In this document: one piece after another, positions 17,310 to 27,379 of the stretch
How the letters are laid out: each line of letters starts with the position of its first letter
Numbering within the stretch: the stretch's first letter is position 1
From: Nonomuraea pusilla
GTDB taxonomy: Bacteria > Actinomycetota > Actinomycetes > Streptosporangiales > Streptosporangiaceae
DNA length: 64,000 bases
Assembly (NCBI RefSeq): GCF_900109355.1
Contig: NZ_FOBF01000020.1
Span: forward strand, 67,387 to 131,386
Direction: 5' to 3'
The notes under the pieces: model-generated
Told to the model about the DNA's origin: nothing
The model's input: only the letters and a program-made list of their open reading frames with translations
Databases searched by the model: none
Program-made: the position numbers and the translations under genes

Positions 17310-17812
17310 TCCGGCCTCTGCAGCTTCAGGTCGTCGCGGCGGCGCACCCCGCTCCTGTCGAGACCGCCCAGCAGGTCGGCGATGCGGCCGTGGCCGGGCA
17401 CCACCGCGTCGGGATCGACCTCGAACCACGGCACCAGCACGAACGCCCGCTCGTGCGCCCGCGGGTGCGGCAGGGTCAGCTCGGGGTCGTCGCTGACGAT
17501 GTCGCCCACCACGATGACGTCCACGTCGAGGGTGCGCGGGCCCCAGTGCTCCTTGCGGACCCGCCCGAAGGCGTTCTCGACGCTCAGCGCCCGCTCCAGG
17601 ATCGTCCGCGGCACCAGCGTGGAGGTCTCCGCCAGCACCACCGCGTTCAGGTACGGCAACTGGCCGGGCGGCCCTCCCACCGGGTCGGTCTCGTACACCG
17701 GCGACGCCTTGACGAACACCAGCCCGGGGGCGTCGAACAGGGTGTCGATCGCGCCCTGCAGGGTCTGGAAGCGATCGCCCAGGTTGCTGCCGAGTGCCAG
17801 CACGACTTTCAT
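17306..17812 (-). CDS. folK: 2-amino-4-hydroxy-6-hydroxymethyldihydropteridine pyrophosphokinase
   Basis: Transfers pyrophosphate from ATP to 6-hydroxymethyl-dihydropterin, giving the FolP substrate. The 168-residue protein has the usual MKVVLALGSNLGDR opening, YLNAVVLAETSTL, the magnesium-binding block GPRTLDVDVIVVGD and LPHPRAHERAFVLVPW. The ATG at 17812 overlaps the folB stop (ATGA). The long upstream extension to 17923 overlaps folB in another phase and is rejected. The gene lies in the order folE, folP, NTF2-like, folB, folK, DUF3180, with each start touching or overlapping the preceding stop except the folE-folP gap of 118 bases. Confidence 0.94.
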   Translation of the reverse strand: MKVVLALGSNLGDRFQTLQGAIDTLFDAPGLVFVKASPVYETDPVGGPPGQLPYLNAVVLAETSTLVPRTILERALSVENAFGRVRKEHWGPRTLDVDVIVVGDIVSDDPELTLPHPRAHERAFVLVPWFEVDPDAVVPGHGRIADLLGGLDRSGVRRRDDLKLQRPD

Positions 17813-18174
17813 GCGCGGCTCCGCTCGATGGTCACGACGACGTCGTCGAAGGGCAGCGGGATCGGCGCCGCCGGCTTGTGCACGCTCACCTCCGCCTTGG
17901 CGACCAGCGCGCTGGCCAGGCACACGTCGGCCAGGCGCTCGGCGAGCGTCTCGATGAGCTGGACCGGCTCGCCCTCGACGACCTCGGCGAGCGCCTGCGC
18001 CAGCTCGCCGTAGTGGACGGTCTTGGCCAGGTCGTCGCCCGCGGCGGCGGGAGCGGTGTCGAGGTGGAGCGTGACGTCCACGACGAACTCCTGCCCGAGC
18101 TCCCGCTCGGCCGCGAGCACCCCGTGCCGGCCGCGGGCGCGCAGGCCCTTCAGCGTGATGCGATCAAGGCTCAA
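17809..18174 (-). CDS. folB: Dihydroneopterin aldolase
   Basis: Converts 7,8-dihydroneopterin to 6-hydroxymethyl-dihydropterin and glycolaldehyde. The 121-residue protein is the normal FolB length: DRITLKGLRARGRHGVLAAERELGQEFVVDVTL with the pterin-binding Glu, TVHYGELAQALAEVVEG, LIETLAERLADVCL and a closing VSVHKPAAPIPLPFDDVVVTI. The start is best taken as the TTG at 18174, which overlaps the preceding NTF2-like gene by 11 bases; no ATG or GTG fits. The longer frame to 18318 would add unrelated Arg-rich sequence. The stop overlaps the folK start. Confidence 0.9.
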   Translation of the reverse strand: MSLDRITLKGLRARGRHGVLAAERELGQEFVVDVTLHLDTAPAAAGDDLAKTVHYGELAQALAEVVEGEPVQLIETLAERLADVCLASALVAKAEVSVHKPAAPIPLPFDDVVVTIERSRA

Positions 18175-18610
18175 GCTCGCCGTCCTCCTCCTCGTCCTCG
18201 TCGCTCTGCAGCACCGGGGAGCCGTGGTGCATCCACAGCCGCCAGCCCTGCGCGGTGCGGACGTAGACGTTGCTCGCCACCACCTTGCCCGCCGCGAAGC
18301 TAGCCTCACCTTCCTCACCGGCCGTGAGGATGTTCTCGACGCAGGTGAGCACCGCGAGGTCGCCCAGCACGGTGGTGTTGACGTCGGTCAGCACGAACTG
18401 GATGTACGTCGTGTTGGCCATGATCAGCGCCCAGGACCGCAGCACCTCGGAGCGGCCCGTGAGCAGGCTCCAGCCGGGATGGACGCAGCTGACCTTCCCG
18501 TCGGGGGTGTCCTCGGCCCAGATCTCGGTCATCCTGTCGAGGTCGCCGTCCTCGATGGCCGTGTAGAACTCCTGGTTGACCGTCTCGATGGCGGAAGTGT
18601 CGACGCTCAT
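18164..18610 (-). CDS. NTF2-like (SnoaL/DUF4440) protein in the folate operon
   Basis: A 148-residue protein with the cone-shaped NTF2 fold pattern: an N-terminal helix pair (VNQEFYTAIEDGDLDRMTEIWAED), CVHPGWSLLTGRSEVLRSW, and paired strands ending in GWRLWMHHGSPV. It has a very acidic tail (SDEDEEEDGELEP). The ATG at 18610 overlaps the folP stop (ATGA). NTF2-like proteins are small enzymes or ligand-binding proteins; lodged between folP and folB it may help pterin or folate metabolism, but that is inference from position. The same insertion is seen in related actinomycetes as far as I recall. Confidence 0.8.
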   Translation of the reverse strand: MSVDTSAIETVNQEFYTAIEDGDLDRMTEIWAEDTPDGKVSCVHPGWSLLTGRSEVLRSWALIMANTTYIQFVLTDVNTTVLGDLAVLTCVENILTAGEEGEASFAAGKVVASNVYVRTAQGWRLWMHHGSPVLQSDEDEEEDGELEP

Positions 18611-19464
18611 GTGCTGGCTCCGGCTCTCTTCCATGCGGCGGCCACCCGCACGGCATCGGCATTGGGACCTACCTCGTGAACCCTGACGCACCAGGCGCCC
18701 TCGCGCGCCGCCAGCGCGGTGACGGCCACCGTCGCGTCGTCGCTGCCGCTGAACGGCCGGGGGGTGCCGTCGGGGGCGGCCAGCAGCCGCCCCAGGAACC
18801 TCTTGCGTGACGCGCCGATCAGCAGCGGGTAGCCCAGCTCGGCCAGGCGCGGGATGCCGGCCAGCACCGCCCAGTTGTGCTCGGCGTTCTTGGCGAAGCC
18901 CAGGCCGGGGTCGAGCACGATCTGCTCCTCCGCCACGCCCTCGGCGAGCACGAGGGCGACCCGCTTCGCCAGTTCCTCGCGCACCTCGGCGACCACGTCG
19001 GTGTAGACCGCCCTGCTGTCCATGTCATGGCTGTGCCCGCGCCAGTGCATGACCACGTACGCCACGCCGGTGTCGGCGACGACGCGGGGCATGTCGGGGT
19101 CGGCCAGGCCGCCGCTCACGTCGTTGACGAGCCTGGCGCCCGCCTCGACGGCGGCCCTCGCGACCTCGGCCCGCATCGTGTCGACGCTGACGCTCACGCC
19201 CTCAGCGGCCAGCGCCCGGATCACCGGGACGACCCTGGCCAGCTCCTCCTCCAGGGAGACCCTGGCCGCGCCAGGGCGGGTGGACTCGCCGCCCACGTCG
19301 ACCAGGTCGGCGCCCTGCCGCACCAGGTCGAGCCCGTGCCGTATCGCCGCCGCCTCGTCGAACCACATGCCACCGTCGGAGAACGAGTCGGGGGTCACGT
19401 TGACCACGCCCATGACGAGGCACCTGTCGGCGTCTCCCGGCACGCTGATGGGCAGGCTAGTCAT
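18607..19464 (-). CDS. folP: Dihydropteroate synthase
   Basis: Condenses p-aminobenzoate with hydroxymethyl-dihydropterin pyrophosphate to give dihydropteroate; it is the sulfonamide target. The 285-residue TIM-barrel protein shows MGVVNVTPDSFSDGG, the diphosphate loop DVGGESTRPGA, VSVDTMRAEVARAA, LVNDVSGG, YVVMHWRGH, LDPGLGFAKN, LIGASRKRFLG and a C-terminal VRVHEVGPN. All expected active-site blocks are intact. It is 118 bases downstream of folE, the widest gap within the fol cluster, so it may have its own promoter. Confidence 0.95.
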   Translation of the reverse strand: MTSLPISVPGDADRCLVMGVVNVTPDSFSDGGMWFDEAAAIRHGLDLVRQGADLVDVGGESTRPGAARVSLEEELARVVPVIRALAAEGVSVSVDTMRAEVARAAVEAGARLVNDVSGGLADPDMPRVVADTGVAYVVMHWRGHSHDMDSRAVYTDVVAEVREELAKRVALVLAEGVAEEQIVLDPGLGFAKNAEHNWAVLAGIPRLAELGYPLLIGASRKRFLGRLLAAPDGTPRPFSGSDDATVAVTALAAREGAWCVRVHEVGPNADAVRVAAAWKRAGAST

Positions 19465-19582
19465 GAGCCCAAGCCTAGGCGCTTCCCCACACGTCTTGAC
19501 ATCTCGGGTCCTCGTAACCCGATCGAGGTGCGCAAACAGCGAGGAACCTCCCCTGGCGGGGTCGTGCCGTGATCGGCGGGGG

Positions 19583-20172
19583 TCAGCGGCCGAGGATGAG
19601 GGCCATCGCCTCGGCCCGGGTCTTGTCGCTCGTACGGAAGTCGCCGCGCACCGCCGACGTGACGGTCTTGGCGCCCGGCTTGCGCACGCCGCGCATCGTC
19701 ATGCACAGGTGCTCGCACTCGACCACGACGATGACGCCGCGCGGCTCCAGGACCCGCATGAGCGCGTCGGCGATCTGCGACGTCATGCGCTCCTGCACCT
19801 GGGGCCGGCGGGCGAACACGTCGACCAGCCTGGCCAGCTTGGACAGGCCGGTCACCTGGCCGCGCTCGTTCGGGATGTACCCGACGTGCGCGACCCCGTG
19901 GAAGGGCACGAGATGGTGTTCGCAGGTGGAGTACACCTCGATGTCGCGGACGAGCACCATCTCGTCGTGGTCGACGTCGAAGACCTTGGTCAGGACGTCC
20001 TCGGGGGTCTGCCCGAGGCCGGAGAACTGCTCGGCCATCGCGCGGGCCACCCGGGAGGGGGTGTCGAGGAGGCCGTCACGGTCGGGGTCCTCGCCGATGG
20101 CGTAGAGGATCTCCCTGACGGCCTTCTCGATGCGACCGAGATCGACCCGGTCGAAAACCTCGTCGTTCCGGG

Positions 20173-20176
<4 letters not shown>
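19583..20176 (-). CDS. folE: GTP cyclohydrolase I
   Basis: Opens GTP to dihydroneopterin triphosphate, the first step of folate synthesis. The 197-residue product has DTPSRVARAMAEQFSGL, EVYSTCEHHLVPFHGVAHVGY with the zinc-binding cysteine and histidines, GLSKLARLVDVFARRPQVQERMT and VECEHLCMTMRGVRKPG. The start is the GTG at 20176 overlapping the ftsH stop (GTGA), so folate synthesis is translationally linked to the protease FtsH, as in other actinomycetes. Confidence 0.95.
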
Positions 20177-22167
<1,991 letters not shown>

Positions 22168-22406
22168 CCGATGCGGAACCCCTTGCGGGCCCGTCCCTTC
22201 CTGACCATGGCCTGGAACCCCGGGTACGCCCCGGGGCCGCGGCATCCGACACCGCGACTTCTGACTACCCGAAGGGGACACACGGTCACCCTTCCGAAGT
22301 CAGAAGGTACACCGGCACAGCGCGCGGAGGGACCGCCCGCTACAACCGGTCTTGCCCTACCAACGTACGTCACGGTGGGCGATGTTCCCCGCCACGGTCA
22401 GGATTG

Positions 22407-22958
22407 CTACTTGTAAACGTGAGGGGCCAGAGTGCCGATGAACGGCAGGTTCCGGTAACGCTCCGCATAGTCCAGGCCGTAACCGATGACGAATTCGTTG
22501 GGGATGTCGAATCCGACGTATTTCACTTCGATCGGCACCTTGACCGCGTCGGGCTTGCGCACCGCCGTGCAGATCTCCAGCGAGGCGGGGTCGCGCGACT
22601 TCAGGTTCTCCAGCAGCCAGTGCAGGGTCAGGCCCGAGTCGATGATGTCCTCGACGATCAGGACGTGCCTGTTCATGATGTCGGTGTCGAGGTCCTTCAG
22701 CACCCGCACGACGCCGGACGACCTGGTGCCCGCCCCGTACGACGACACCGCCATCCAGTCCATCTGCACGGGCACCCGCAGCGCTCTGGCCAGGTCGGCC
22801 ATGACCATGACCGCCCCCTTCAGCACGCCGACGAGCAGGAGGTCCTTGCCCGCGTAGTCCTCGTCGATGCGCCCGGCAAGCTCTTTGATCTTGGCCTGGA
22901 GCTCGTCCTCGGGAATGAGGACCTTCTCCAGGTCCCGGCCCATGTCGGCAGCGTCCAC
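22407..22958 (-). CDS. hpt: Hypoxanthine phosphoribosyltransferase
   Basis: Salvages hypoxanthine and guanine to IMP and GMP using PRPP. The 183-residue product has LLVGVLKGAVMVMADLARAL, SSYGAGTRSSGVVRVLKDLD, the PRPP loop VLIVEDIIDSGLTLHWLL, and the C-terminal KYVGFDIPNEFVIGYGLDYAERYRNLP. The start is a GTG at 22958 with AAGGA about 8 bases upstream. It follows tilS by 10 bases; the tilS-hpt-ftsH order is widely conserved in bacteria, and the gene pair is almost certainly co-transcribed. Confidence 0.95.
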   Translation of the reverse strand: MDAADMGRDLEKVLIPEDELQAKIKELAGRIDEDYAGKDLLLVGVLKGAVMVMADLARALRVPVQMDWMAVSSYGAGTRSSGVVRVLKDLDTDIMNRHVLIVEDIIDSGLTLHWLLENLKSRDPASLEICTAVRKPDAVKVPIEVKYVGFDIPNEFVIGYGLDYAERYRNLPFIGTLAPHVYK

Positions 22959-22968
22959 CTGTGGTTCC

Positions 22969-23961
22969 TTACGCGATGGGACTGATGGCGAGTATCAGGG
23001 TGCCATATCGCCGCAGGGCGGACAGTCCCCCGGGGAGGTCCACGGCCTTCTGCCCGCGCCAGTGCGTCACCAGCCGGTCCACGGCCAGCACGTGCGCGGC
23101 CGAGAGCGCCCCGGACGGCGCTCCCGCCGCGACGGCCGCGCGCCGCAGCACCCTCCTCCTGACCGCGTCGGGGAGCCCCTCCAGCTCCCGTACGGACAGG
23201 GTCACCTTCTCCGGGATATCGCTAAGAGCGCAATTCCGGTACGCCGACTCCGCCCATCCGTCGAGGGCGTCGGCGTCCTCCCTGGCGAGCCTCGCCGTCC
23301 TCGCGAGCGCCTCCGCCACCCCTGGCCCGAGCTCCTCCTCCAGCACCGGCAGCACCCGCCTGCGCACCCGCACCCGGGTGAAGCGGGGGTCGTCGTTGTG
23401 CGGGTCGTCCCACGGGTCGAGCCCGAGCGCCCGGCACGCCGCCACGGTCGTGCTCCTCGGCAGGTCGAGGAAGGGCCTGCGGTAGCGGCCCGCGACGGGC
23501 GCCATGCCCGACAGCGACCGGGGCCCGCTGCCCCTCGCCAGGCCCAGCAGCACGGTCTCCGCCTGGTCGTCCCTGGTGTGGCCGAGCAGCACCGCCGCCG
23601 CGCCGAGCCGGTCGGCCGCCTCGCCCAGCGCCGCGTAGCGCGCCTCCCTCGCCGCCGCCTCGGGGCCGCCCGCCGTGCCGACCGTGACGGCGAGCACCTC
23701 GGCGACGTCCAGGCCCAGCCCGGGGGCGAGCGCCGCCACCCGCGCGGCCCGTTCGCGCGAGCCCTCCTGCAGGCCGTGGTCGACGGTGAGCAGCCCGGCG
23801 CGCAGGCCCGCCCTCGGCGCGACGAACCCCAGCGCGGCCGCCAGCGCGAGCGAGTCGGCGCCGCCGCTGCACGCGGCGAGGACGAGCGCGCCGCGACCGA
23901 GATCGGCGAGCGACTCGCGCACGGCCCTGCGGACGTCGGCTACGGCTGGATGCGGACCCAC
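22969..23961 (-). CDS. tilS: tRNA(Ile)-lysidine synthetase
   Basis: Modifies C34 of the tRNA-Ile CAU anticodon to lysidine so that it reads AUA. The 330-residue protein has the PP-loop ATPase motif LAACSGGADSLALA (residues 32-37 SGGADS), LTVDHGLQEGS, LLGHTRDDQAETVLLGLARGSGPRSLSGM, and LRPFLDL- and DPHNDDPRFTRVRVR-type blocks, then a reduced C-terminal region. The start is a GTG at 23961. A set of about 40-bp tandem repeats lies just upstream, so its promoter may be in or beyond those repeats. Confidence 0.94.
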   Translation of the reverse strand: MGPHPAVADVRRAVRESLADLGRGALVLAACSGGADSLALAAALGFVAPRAGLRAGLLTVDHGLQEGSRERAARVAALAPGLGLDVAEVLAVTVGTAGGPEAAAREARYAALGEAADRLGAAAVLLGHTRDDQAETVLLGLARGSGPRSLSGMAPVAGRYRRPFLDLPRSTTVAACRALGLDPWDDPHNDDPRFTRVRVRRRVLPVLEEELGPGVAEALARTARLAREDADALDGWAESAYRNCALSDIPEKVTLSVRELEGLPDAVRRRVLRRAAVAAGAPSGALSAAHVLAVDRLVTHWRGQKAVDLPGGLSALRRYGTLILAISPIA

Positions 23962-24007
23962 CCAGCCATTCTCGCCGCTCCCGCCCCCGCCACGGCCGCT
24001 CTCAACC

Positions 24008-24168
24008 GGGAACCGGTCGCCGACAGCCGCCCAGGTGGAGGCTCAGACCAGGAGCGGTCGCCGACAGCCGCCCAGATCCAGGCTCAGACCGGGAGCGGTC
24101 CCCCACCGCCGCCCGGGCCGGGGCTCAGGCGGGACGCGTCGCCGCCGCCCAGGTCAGGGCTCAGGCCC
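24008..24168. repeat. Four degenerate 40-bp tandem repeats
   Basis: Units begin near 24009, 24051, 24091 and 24131. They share a GAGCGGTC head, a GCCGCCCAG middle and a GGCTCAGRCC end. The first two are nearly identical; the last two are decayed or shortened. The array fills most of the 265-base gap between tilS and the DUF2342 gene and is not coding in any supported frame. It may carry terminators or be a replication-slippage product. Confidence 0.7.
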
Positions 24169-24226
24169 TGAAGCGGCTGAGCCGTGGGCCCGCCCGGGCG
24201 GGGAGCGGTGGGGCCCGCCGCCGGGC

Positions 24227-25303
24227 TCAGGCGGGGAGGGCCGGGGTGCCGGTCACGCGGTCGATCCAGGCGCCCGGGTCGGAGATCTCGGCGGTCGTGG
24301 GCAGCGTCTCGGCAGACGTCCAGACCTTGTTGAAGCCGTCGATGCCGACCCGGCCGACCACCGTGCGGACGAACGCCGACCCCTCCGCGTACTGCTTCAT
24401 CTTCAGGTCGATGCCGAGCAGGCGGCGGATCGTGCGGTCGAGACGGGAGCCGCCCTCGCGGCGCTGCGCGAACTTGGCGCGGATGTCGGCCACCGACGGC
24501 ACCACCGACGGGCCGACCGCGTCCATCACGTAGTCGCCGTGCCCCTCGACCAGGGTCATCACGGCGGTGAGCCGGTCGAGGATCGCCTTCTGCGCCGGGG
24601 ACTGGATCGCGTCGATCAGGTTGCCCTCGCCGCCGCGGACCACGTCGGCCACCGTGTCGGCGGCGCCGCGCAGCCGCTCGATCAGCGTGGGCAGGTCGAG
24701 GTCGGACGCGAGCAGGAACTCGGTCATCTGCGAGCGGACGTACTCGCGCAGCCACGGCACGCCCGTGAACTGCACGCGGTGCGTCTCCTCGTGCAGGCAC
24801 ACCCACAGCCGGAAGTCGTGCGGGTCGACGGCCATCTCGCGCTCGGCGTGGACGATGTTGGGCGCCACCAGAGTCAGGCGCCCCGTCGCCTCCAGGCCCG
24901 TCGGGTCGGGCGGCAGGAACAGCTCGTACTGGCCGAGGACGCGCGAGGCGAGGAAGGCCAGCACCGCCCCGACCTCGACCCCCGTGATGCGCGAACCGAC
25001 GGCCGCGACGAGGGCGGGAGGCACGTTGGGGCCGCTCGCCATGCGCTGGGTGAGGGGTTCGAGCACGACGCGGAAGCCCTCGACGTTGGCCTTGATCCAG
25101 CCGGGCCTGTCGACGATGGTCGCCGGCTGCGGCGCCGCCTCCGTGTGGATCTTGGTGAACTCGCGCACGTGGCCCTCGGCCTCACGCGACAGCGTGCGGA
25201 GTTCGGTGACGGCCTGCCTGGCCTCCTCCCGGCTCACCTGAGGACCGGGGCGCACCAGGCGCGTGCCGGTCGTGACGGCCAGATCCCAGTCGATCACCTG
25301 CAT
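24227..25303 (-). CDS. DUF2342 zinc-dependent metalloprotease
   Basis: A 358-residue protein of the actinobacterial DUF2342 family, often labelled coenzyme F420 biosynthesis-associated or zincin-like metalloprotease. It has IDWDLAVTTGTRLVRPGP at the start, the zinc motif HEETH (171-175) in LWVCLHEETHRVQF, and a later VEGHGDYVMDAVG that supplies a third ligand candidate. The C-terminus has LGIDLKMKQYAEGSAFV and FNKVW. There is no signal peptide, so it acts in the cytoplasm. The ATG at 25303 is preferred to a GTG three codons earlier. It follows dacB by 24 bases, the order usual in actinomycetes. The physiological substrate is unknown. Confidence 0.88.
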   Translation of the reverse strand: MQVIDWDLAVTTGTRLVRPGPQVSREEARQAVTELRTLSREAEGHVREFTKIHTEAAPQPATIVDRPGWIKANVEGFRVVLEPLTQRMASGPNVPPALVAAVGSRITGVEVGAVLAFLASRVLGQYELFLPPDPTGLEATGRLTLVAPNIVHAEREMAVDPHDFRLWVCLHEETHRVQFTGVPWLREYVRSQMTEFLLASDLDLPTLIERLRGAADTVADVVRGGEGNLIDAIQSPAQKAILDRLTAVMTLVEGHGDYVMDAVGPSVVPSVADIRAKFAQRREGGSRLDRTIRRLLGIDLKMKQYAEGSAFVRTVVGRVGIDGFNKVWTSAETLPTTAEISDPGAWIDRVTGTPALPA

Positions 25304-25327
25304 ACCGTCCACCGTACGTTGTTCTCC

Positions 25328-26788
25328 TCAAGACCGCGCGACGATGGCCGCGAGCCTGTCCAGCACGGGTTCGGCGGTCACCGGCACGGCGTCGGCCAGG
25401 AAGGCGAACGTGAGCAGCCTGCCGTCCTTCGCGGTGGCCAGGCCCGCCAGGGTGTTGACGTTGTTGAGCGTGCCGGTCTTGGCGCGTACCAGCCCCACCT
25501 GCGGCCTGCTGTCGGCGCCGACGAAGCGCCTGCCGTTGCCCAGCGTGCCGGAGAATCCGGCGATCGGCATGCCGGACGCGACGGCGCGCAGCTCGGGGTG
25601 CGCGGGCGAGCTCGCGATCGCGATGACCCTGGCCATCGCCTCGGCGCTGATGCGGTTGCGGATGGACAGCCCGCTGCCGTCGGTCACCAGCACGCCCTTC
25701 GTCACGCCCAGCCGGGCGAGCACCGCGAGCACCGCCTTGGACGCGCCGTCGAAGGACGCGGGCTGCCCCTCCTTGATGGCGATGTGCCGGGCGAGCGCCT
25801 CGGCGAGGTCGTTGTCGCTGAACGTCAGCGTGTGCTCGACCAGGGCGTACACGGGGGCGGACTCGACCCTGGCCAGTTCGGCGGCTCCGGCGGGGGCCGT
25901 GGTCTCCTTCACGGTCCTCGACACCGAGAGGCCCTGCTTGGCCAGCAGGCGGGCGAAGGCGGTGGCGGCGTAGGCGGCCGGGTCGGGCACGCGCGGCTGC
26001 CGCTGCCCCGGCGTCCGCCTGCCCTCGTCCATCGCCAGGGCGTGCACGGGGGCCACCTCGCCGTCGGGGATGTAGCCGGGCTTCCAGCCGGGGCAGATCG
26101 GGGTGCCGGTGAACAGCGAGTCGTCGTACGAGAGGGTGACCTTCTTCACGCCCTTCGCCTTCAGCGCGGCGGCGGTGCGCGCCGCGAGCGTGGCGAGCGA
26201 CGCCTGCTTCGGGTACGAGGTCTGCTTGGCCGACGGGCCGGCGAGCAGCGGGTCGCCGCCGCCGACGAGGATCACCGCGCCGGGGGCCGTGCCCTGGACG
26301 ACGCGGGTGGCGAGCTTGGTGTCGGGCCCGAGCGAGGCGAGCGCGGCGGCCGTGGTGATGACCTTGGTGGTGGAGGCGGGGACGATGCCGGCGTCGGCGT
26401 TGGAGGCGAAGATCCGCTCCCCGGTGGAGGCGTCGAGCACGACGGCGCCGACGTGGTCCCCCAGGGCGTCGTCCCCCAGCGCGTCGGTGAGCTGCTGCGT
26501 CAAAGTACCCTTAGTCGGGAGAGGTCCGTCCCCGGACTTCGCCGACAGCTGGGCCAGCACAGGCCCCGAGGTGACCACGGGGACGGGGGAAGGCTCCTTG
26601 GGAGACGCGGTCCGACCGGCCGGTGGAGACTGCCTCGTCAGCGCGCCCAGGCTGAAGTCGCTGGTCACCGCGTAGATGCCGGTGACGATCGTCAGCACCT
26701 GGAGCACGGCGAGCGTGGTCAGCATCACCCACCGCTCGTGCCGTGCCACGTCGACTGACCTCTCTCCTGGAGTTCGCTTACGAGACAT
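25328..26788 (-). CDS. dacB: D-alanyl-D-alanine carboxypeptidase/endopeptidase (PBP4 type)
   Basis: Trims peptide stems of peptidoglycan outside the membrane. The 486-residue protein has an N-terminal membrane anchor (about residues 20-42, WVMLTTLAVLQVLTIVTGIYA), a Pro/Ser-rich linker, and a class C penicillin-binding domain. The catalytic triad motifs are intact: S139-T-T-K142 in PASTTKVITTA, the SxN motif FSDNDLAEALA and KTG in RAKTGTLNNVNTLAG. The start at 26788 (MSRKRTPGERSVD) is only 47 bases from the divergent ppa gene, so the two promoters must overlap or lie inside 5' coding sequence. Confidence 0.92.
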   Translation of the reverse strand: MSRKRTPGERSVDVARHERWVMLTTLAVLQVLTIVTGIYAVTSDFSLGALTRQSPPAGRTASPKEPSPVPVVTSGPVLAQLSAKSGDGPLPTKGTLTQQLTDALGDDALGDHVGAVVLDASTGERIFASNADAGIVPASTTKVITTAAALASLGPDTKLATRVVQGTAPGAVILVGGGDPLLAGPSAKQTSYPKQASLATLAARTAAALKAKGVKKVTLSYDDSLFTGTPICPGWKPGYIPDGEVAPVHALAMDEGRRTPGQRQPRVPDPAAYAATAFARLLAKQGLSVSRTVKETTAPAGAAELARVESAPVYALVEHTLTFSDNDLAEALARHIAIKEGQPASFDGASKAVLAVLARLGVTKGVLVTDGSGLSIRNRISAEAMARVIAIASSPAHPELRAVASGMPIAGFSGTLGNGRRFVGADSRPQVGLVRAKTGTLNNVNTLAGLATAKDGRLLTFAFLADAVPVTAEPVLDRLAAIVARS

Positions 26789-26835
26789 TAACGCCCATCC
26801 GGGGGTACCCGGGGGGCTTGAGCGGAGGAACCGCG

Positions 26836-27330
26836 GTGGAGTTCGACGTTGTCGTTGAGATTCCCAAGGGGCAACGGAACAAGTACGAAGTGGACCATGA
26901 AACCGGCAAGATTCGCCTCGACCGGCTTCTGTTCACCTCCACGCAGTACCCCGCCGACTACGGCTTCATCGAGAACACCCTCGGTGAGGACGGCGACCCC
27001 CTCGACGCGCTGGTGCTGCTGCAGGAGCCGACGTTCCCCGGCTGCTACATCACCTGCCGCGCCGTCGGCATGTTCCGCATGACCGACGAGAAGGGCGGCG
27101 ACGACAAGGTCCTCTGCGTGCCGTCCACCGACCCGCGCATGCACCACATCCAGGACATCCACCACGTGTCCGAGTTCGACCGGCTGGAGATCCAGCACTT
27201 CTTCGAGGTCTACAAGGACCTCGAACCCGGCAAGTCGGTCGAGGGCGCCAACTGGGTGGGCCGCGTCGAGGCCGAGGCCGAGATCGAGCGCTCCTTCGAG
27301 CGGGCCAAGGCCGCCGGTCACCACCACTGA
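26836..27330 (+). CDS. ppa: Inorganic pyrophosphatase
   Basis: Hydrolyses pyrophosphate to pull biosynthetic reactions forward. The 164-residue family I enzyme shows FDVVVEIPKGQRNKYEVDHETG, RLLFTSTQYPADYGFIENTL, the metal-binding signature GEDGDPLDALVLLQEPTFPGC (three aspartates), and a C-terminal FFEVYKDLEPGK. The start is the GTG at 26836 (VEFDVVVEI) with AGCGGAGGA just upstream; the open frame from 26743 is rejected. It is divergent from dacB and converges with the NlpC/P60 gene across duplicated terminator palindromes. Confidence 0.95.
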   Translation: MEFDVVVEIPKGQRNKYEVDHETGKIRLDRLLFTSTQYPADYGFIENTLGEDGDPLDALVLLQEPTFPGCYITCRAVGMFRMTDEKGGDDKVLCVPSTDPRMHHIQDIHHVSEFDRLEIQHFFEVYKDLEPGKSVEGANWVGRVEAEAEIERSFERAKAAGHHH

Positions 27331-27379
27331 CCGGCTCCCCGCCGGTCACCGCGCGACCGACCGGCTCCCCGCCGGTCAC
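27328..27379. terminator. Duplicated palindrome between convergent genes
   Basis: GACCGGCTCCCCGCCGGTCA occurs at 27329-27348 and again at 27359-27378, 30 bases apart. Each copy is a stem of GACCGGC with GCCGGTC around TCCCC. The first copy starts inside the ppa stop codon and the second ends on the stop codon of the NlpC gene. This looks like a duplicated bidirectional terminator that overlaps both stops. Confidence 0.75.

Noticed and set aside
24008..24168. CRISPR array
   Set aside because: Units are contiguous with no unique spacers, and no cas genes are nearby.
23675..26758. A 1027-codon plus-strand frame through tilS, the repeat array, DUF2342 and dacB
   Set aside because: It crosses several conserved minus-strand genes and the tandem repeats, and is low-complexity in translation.
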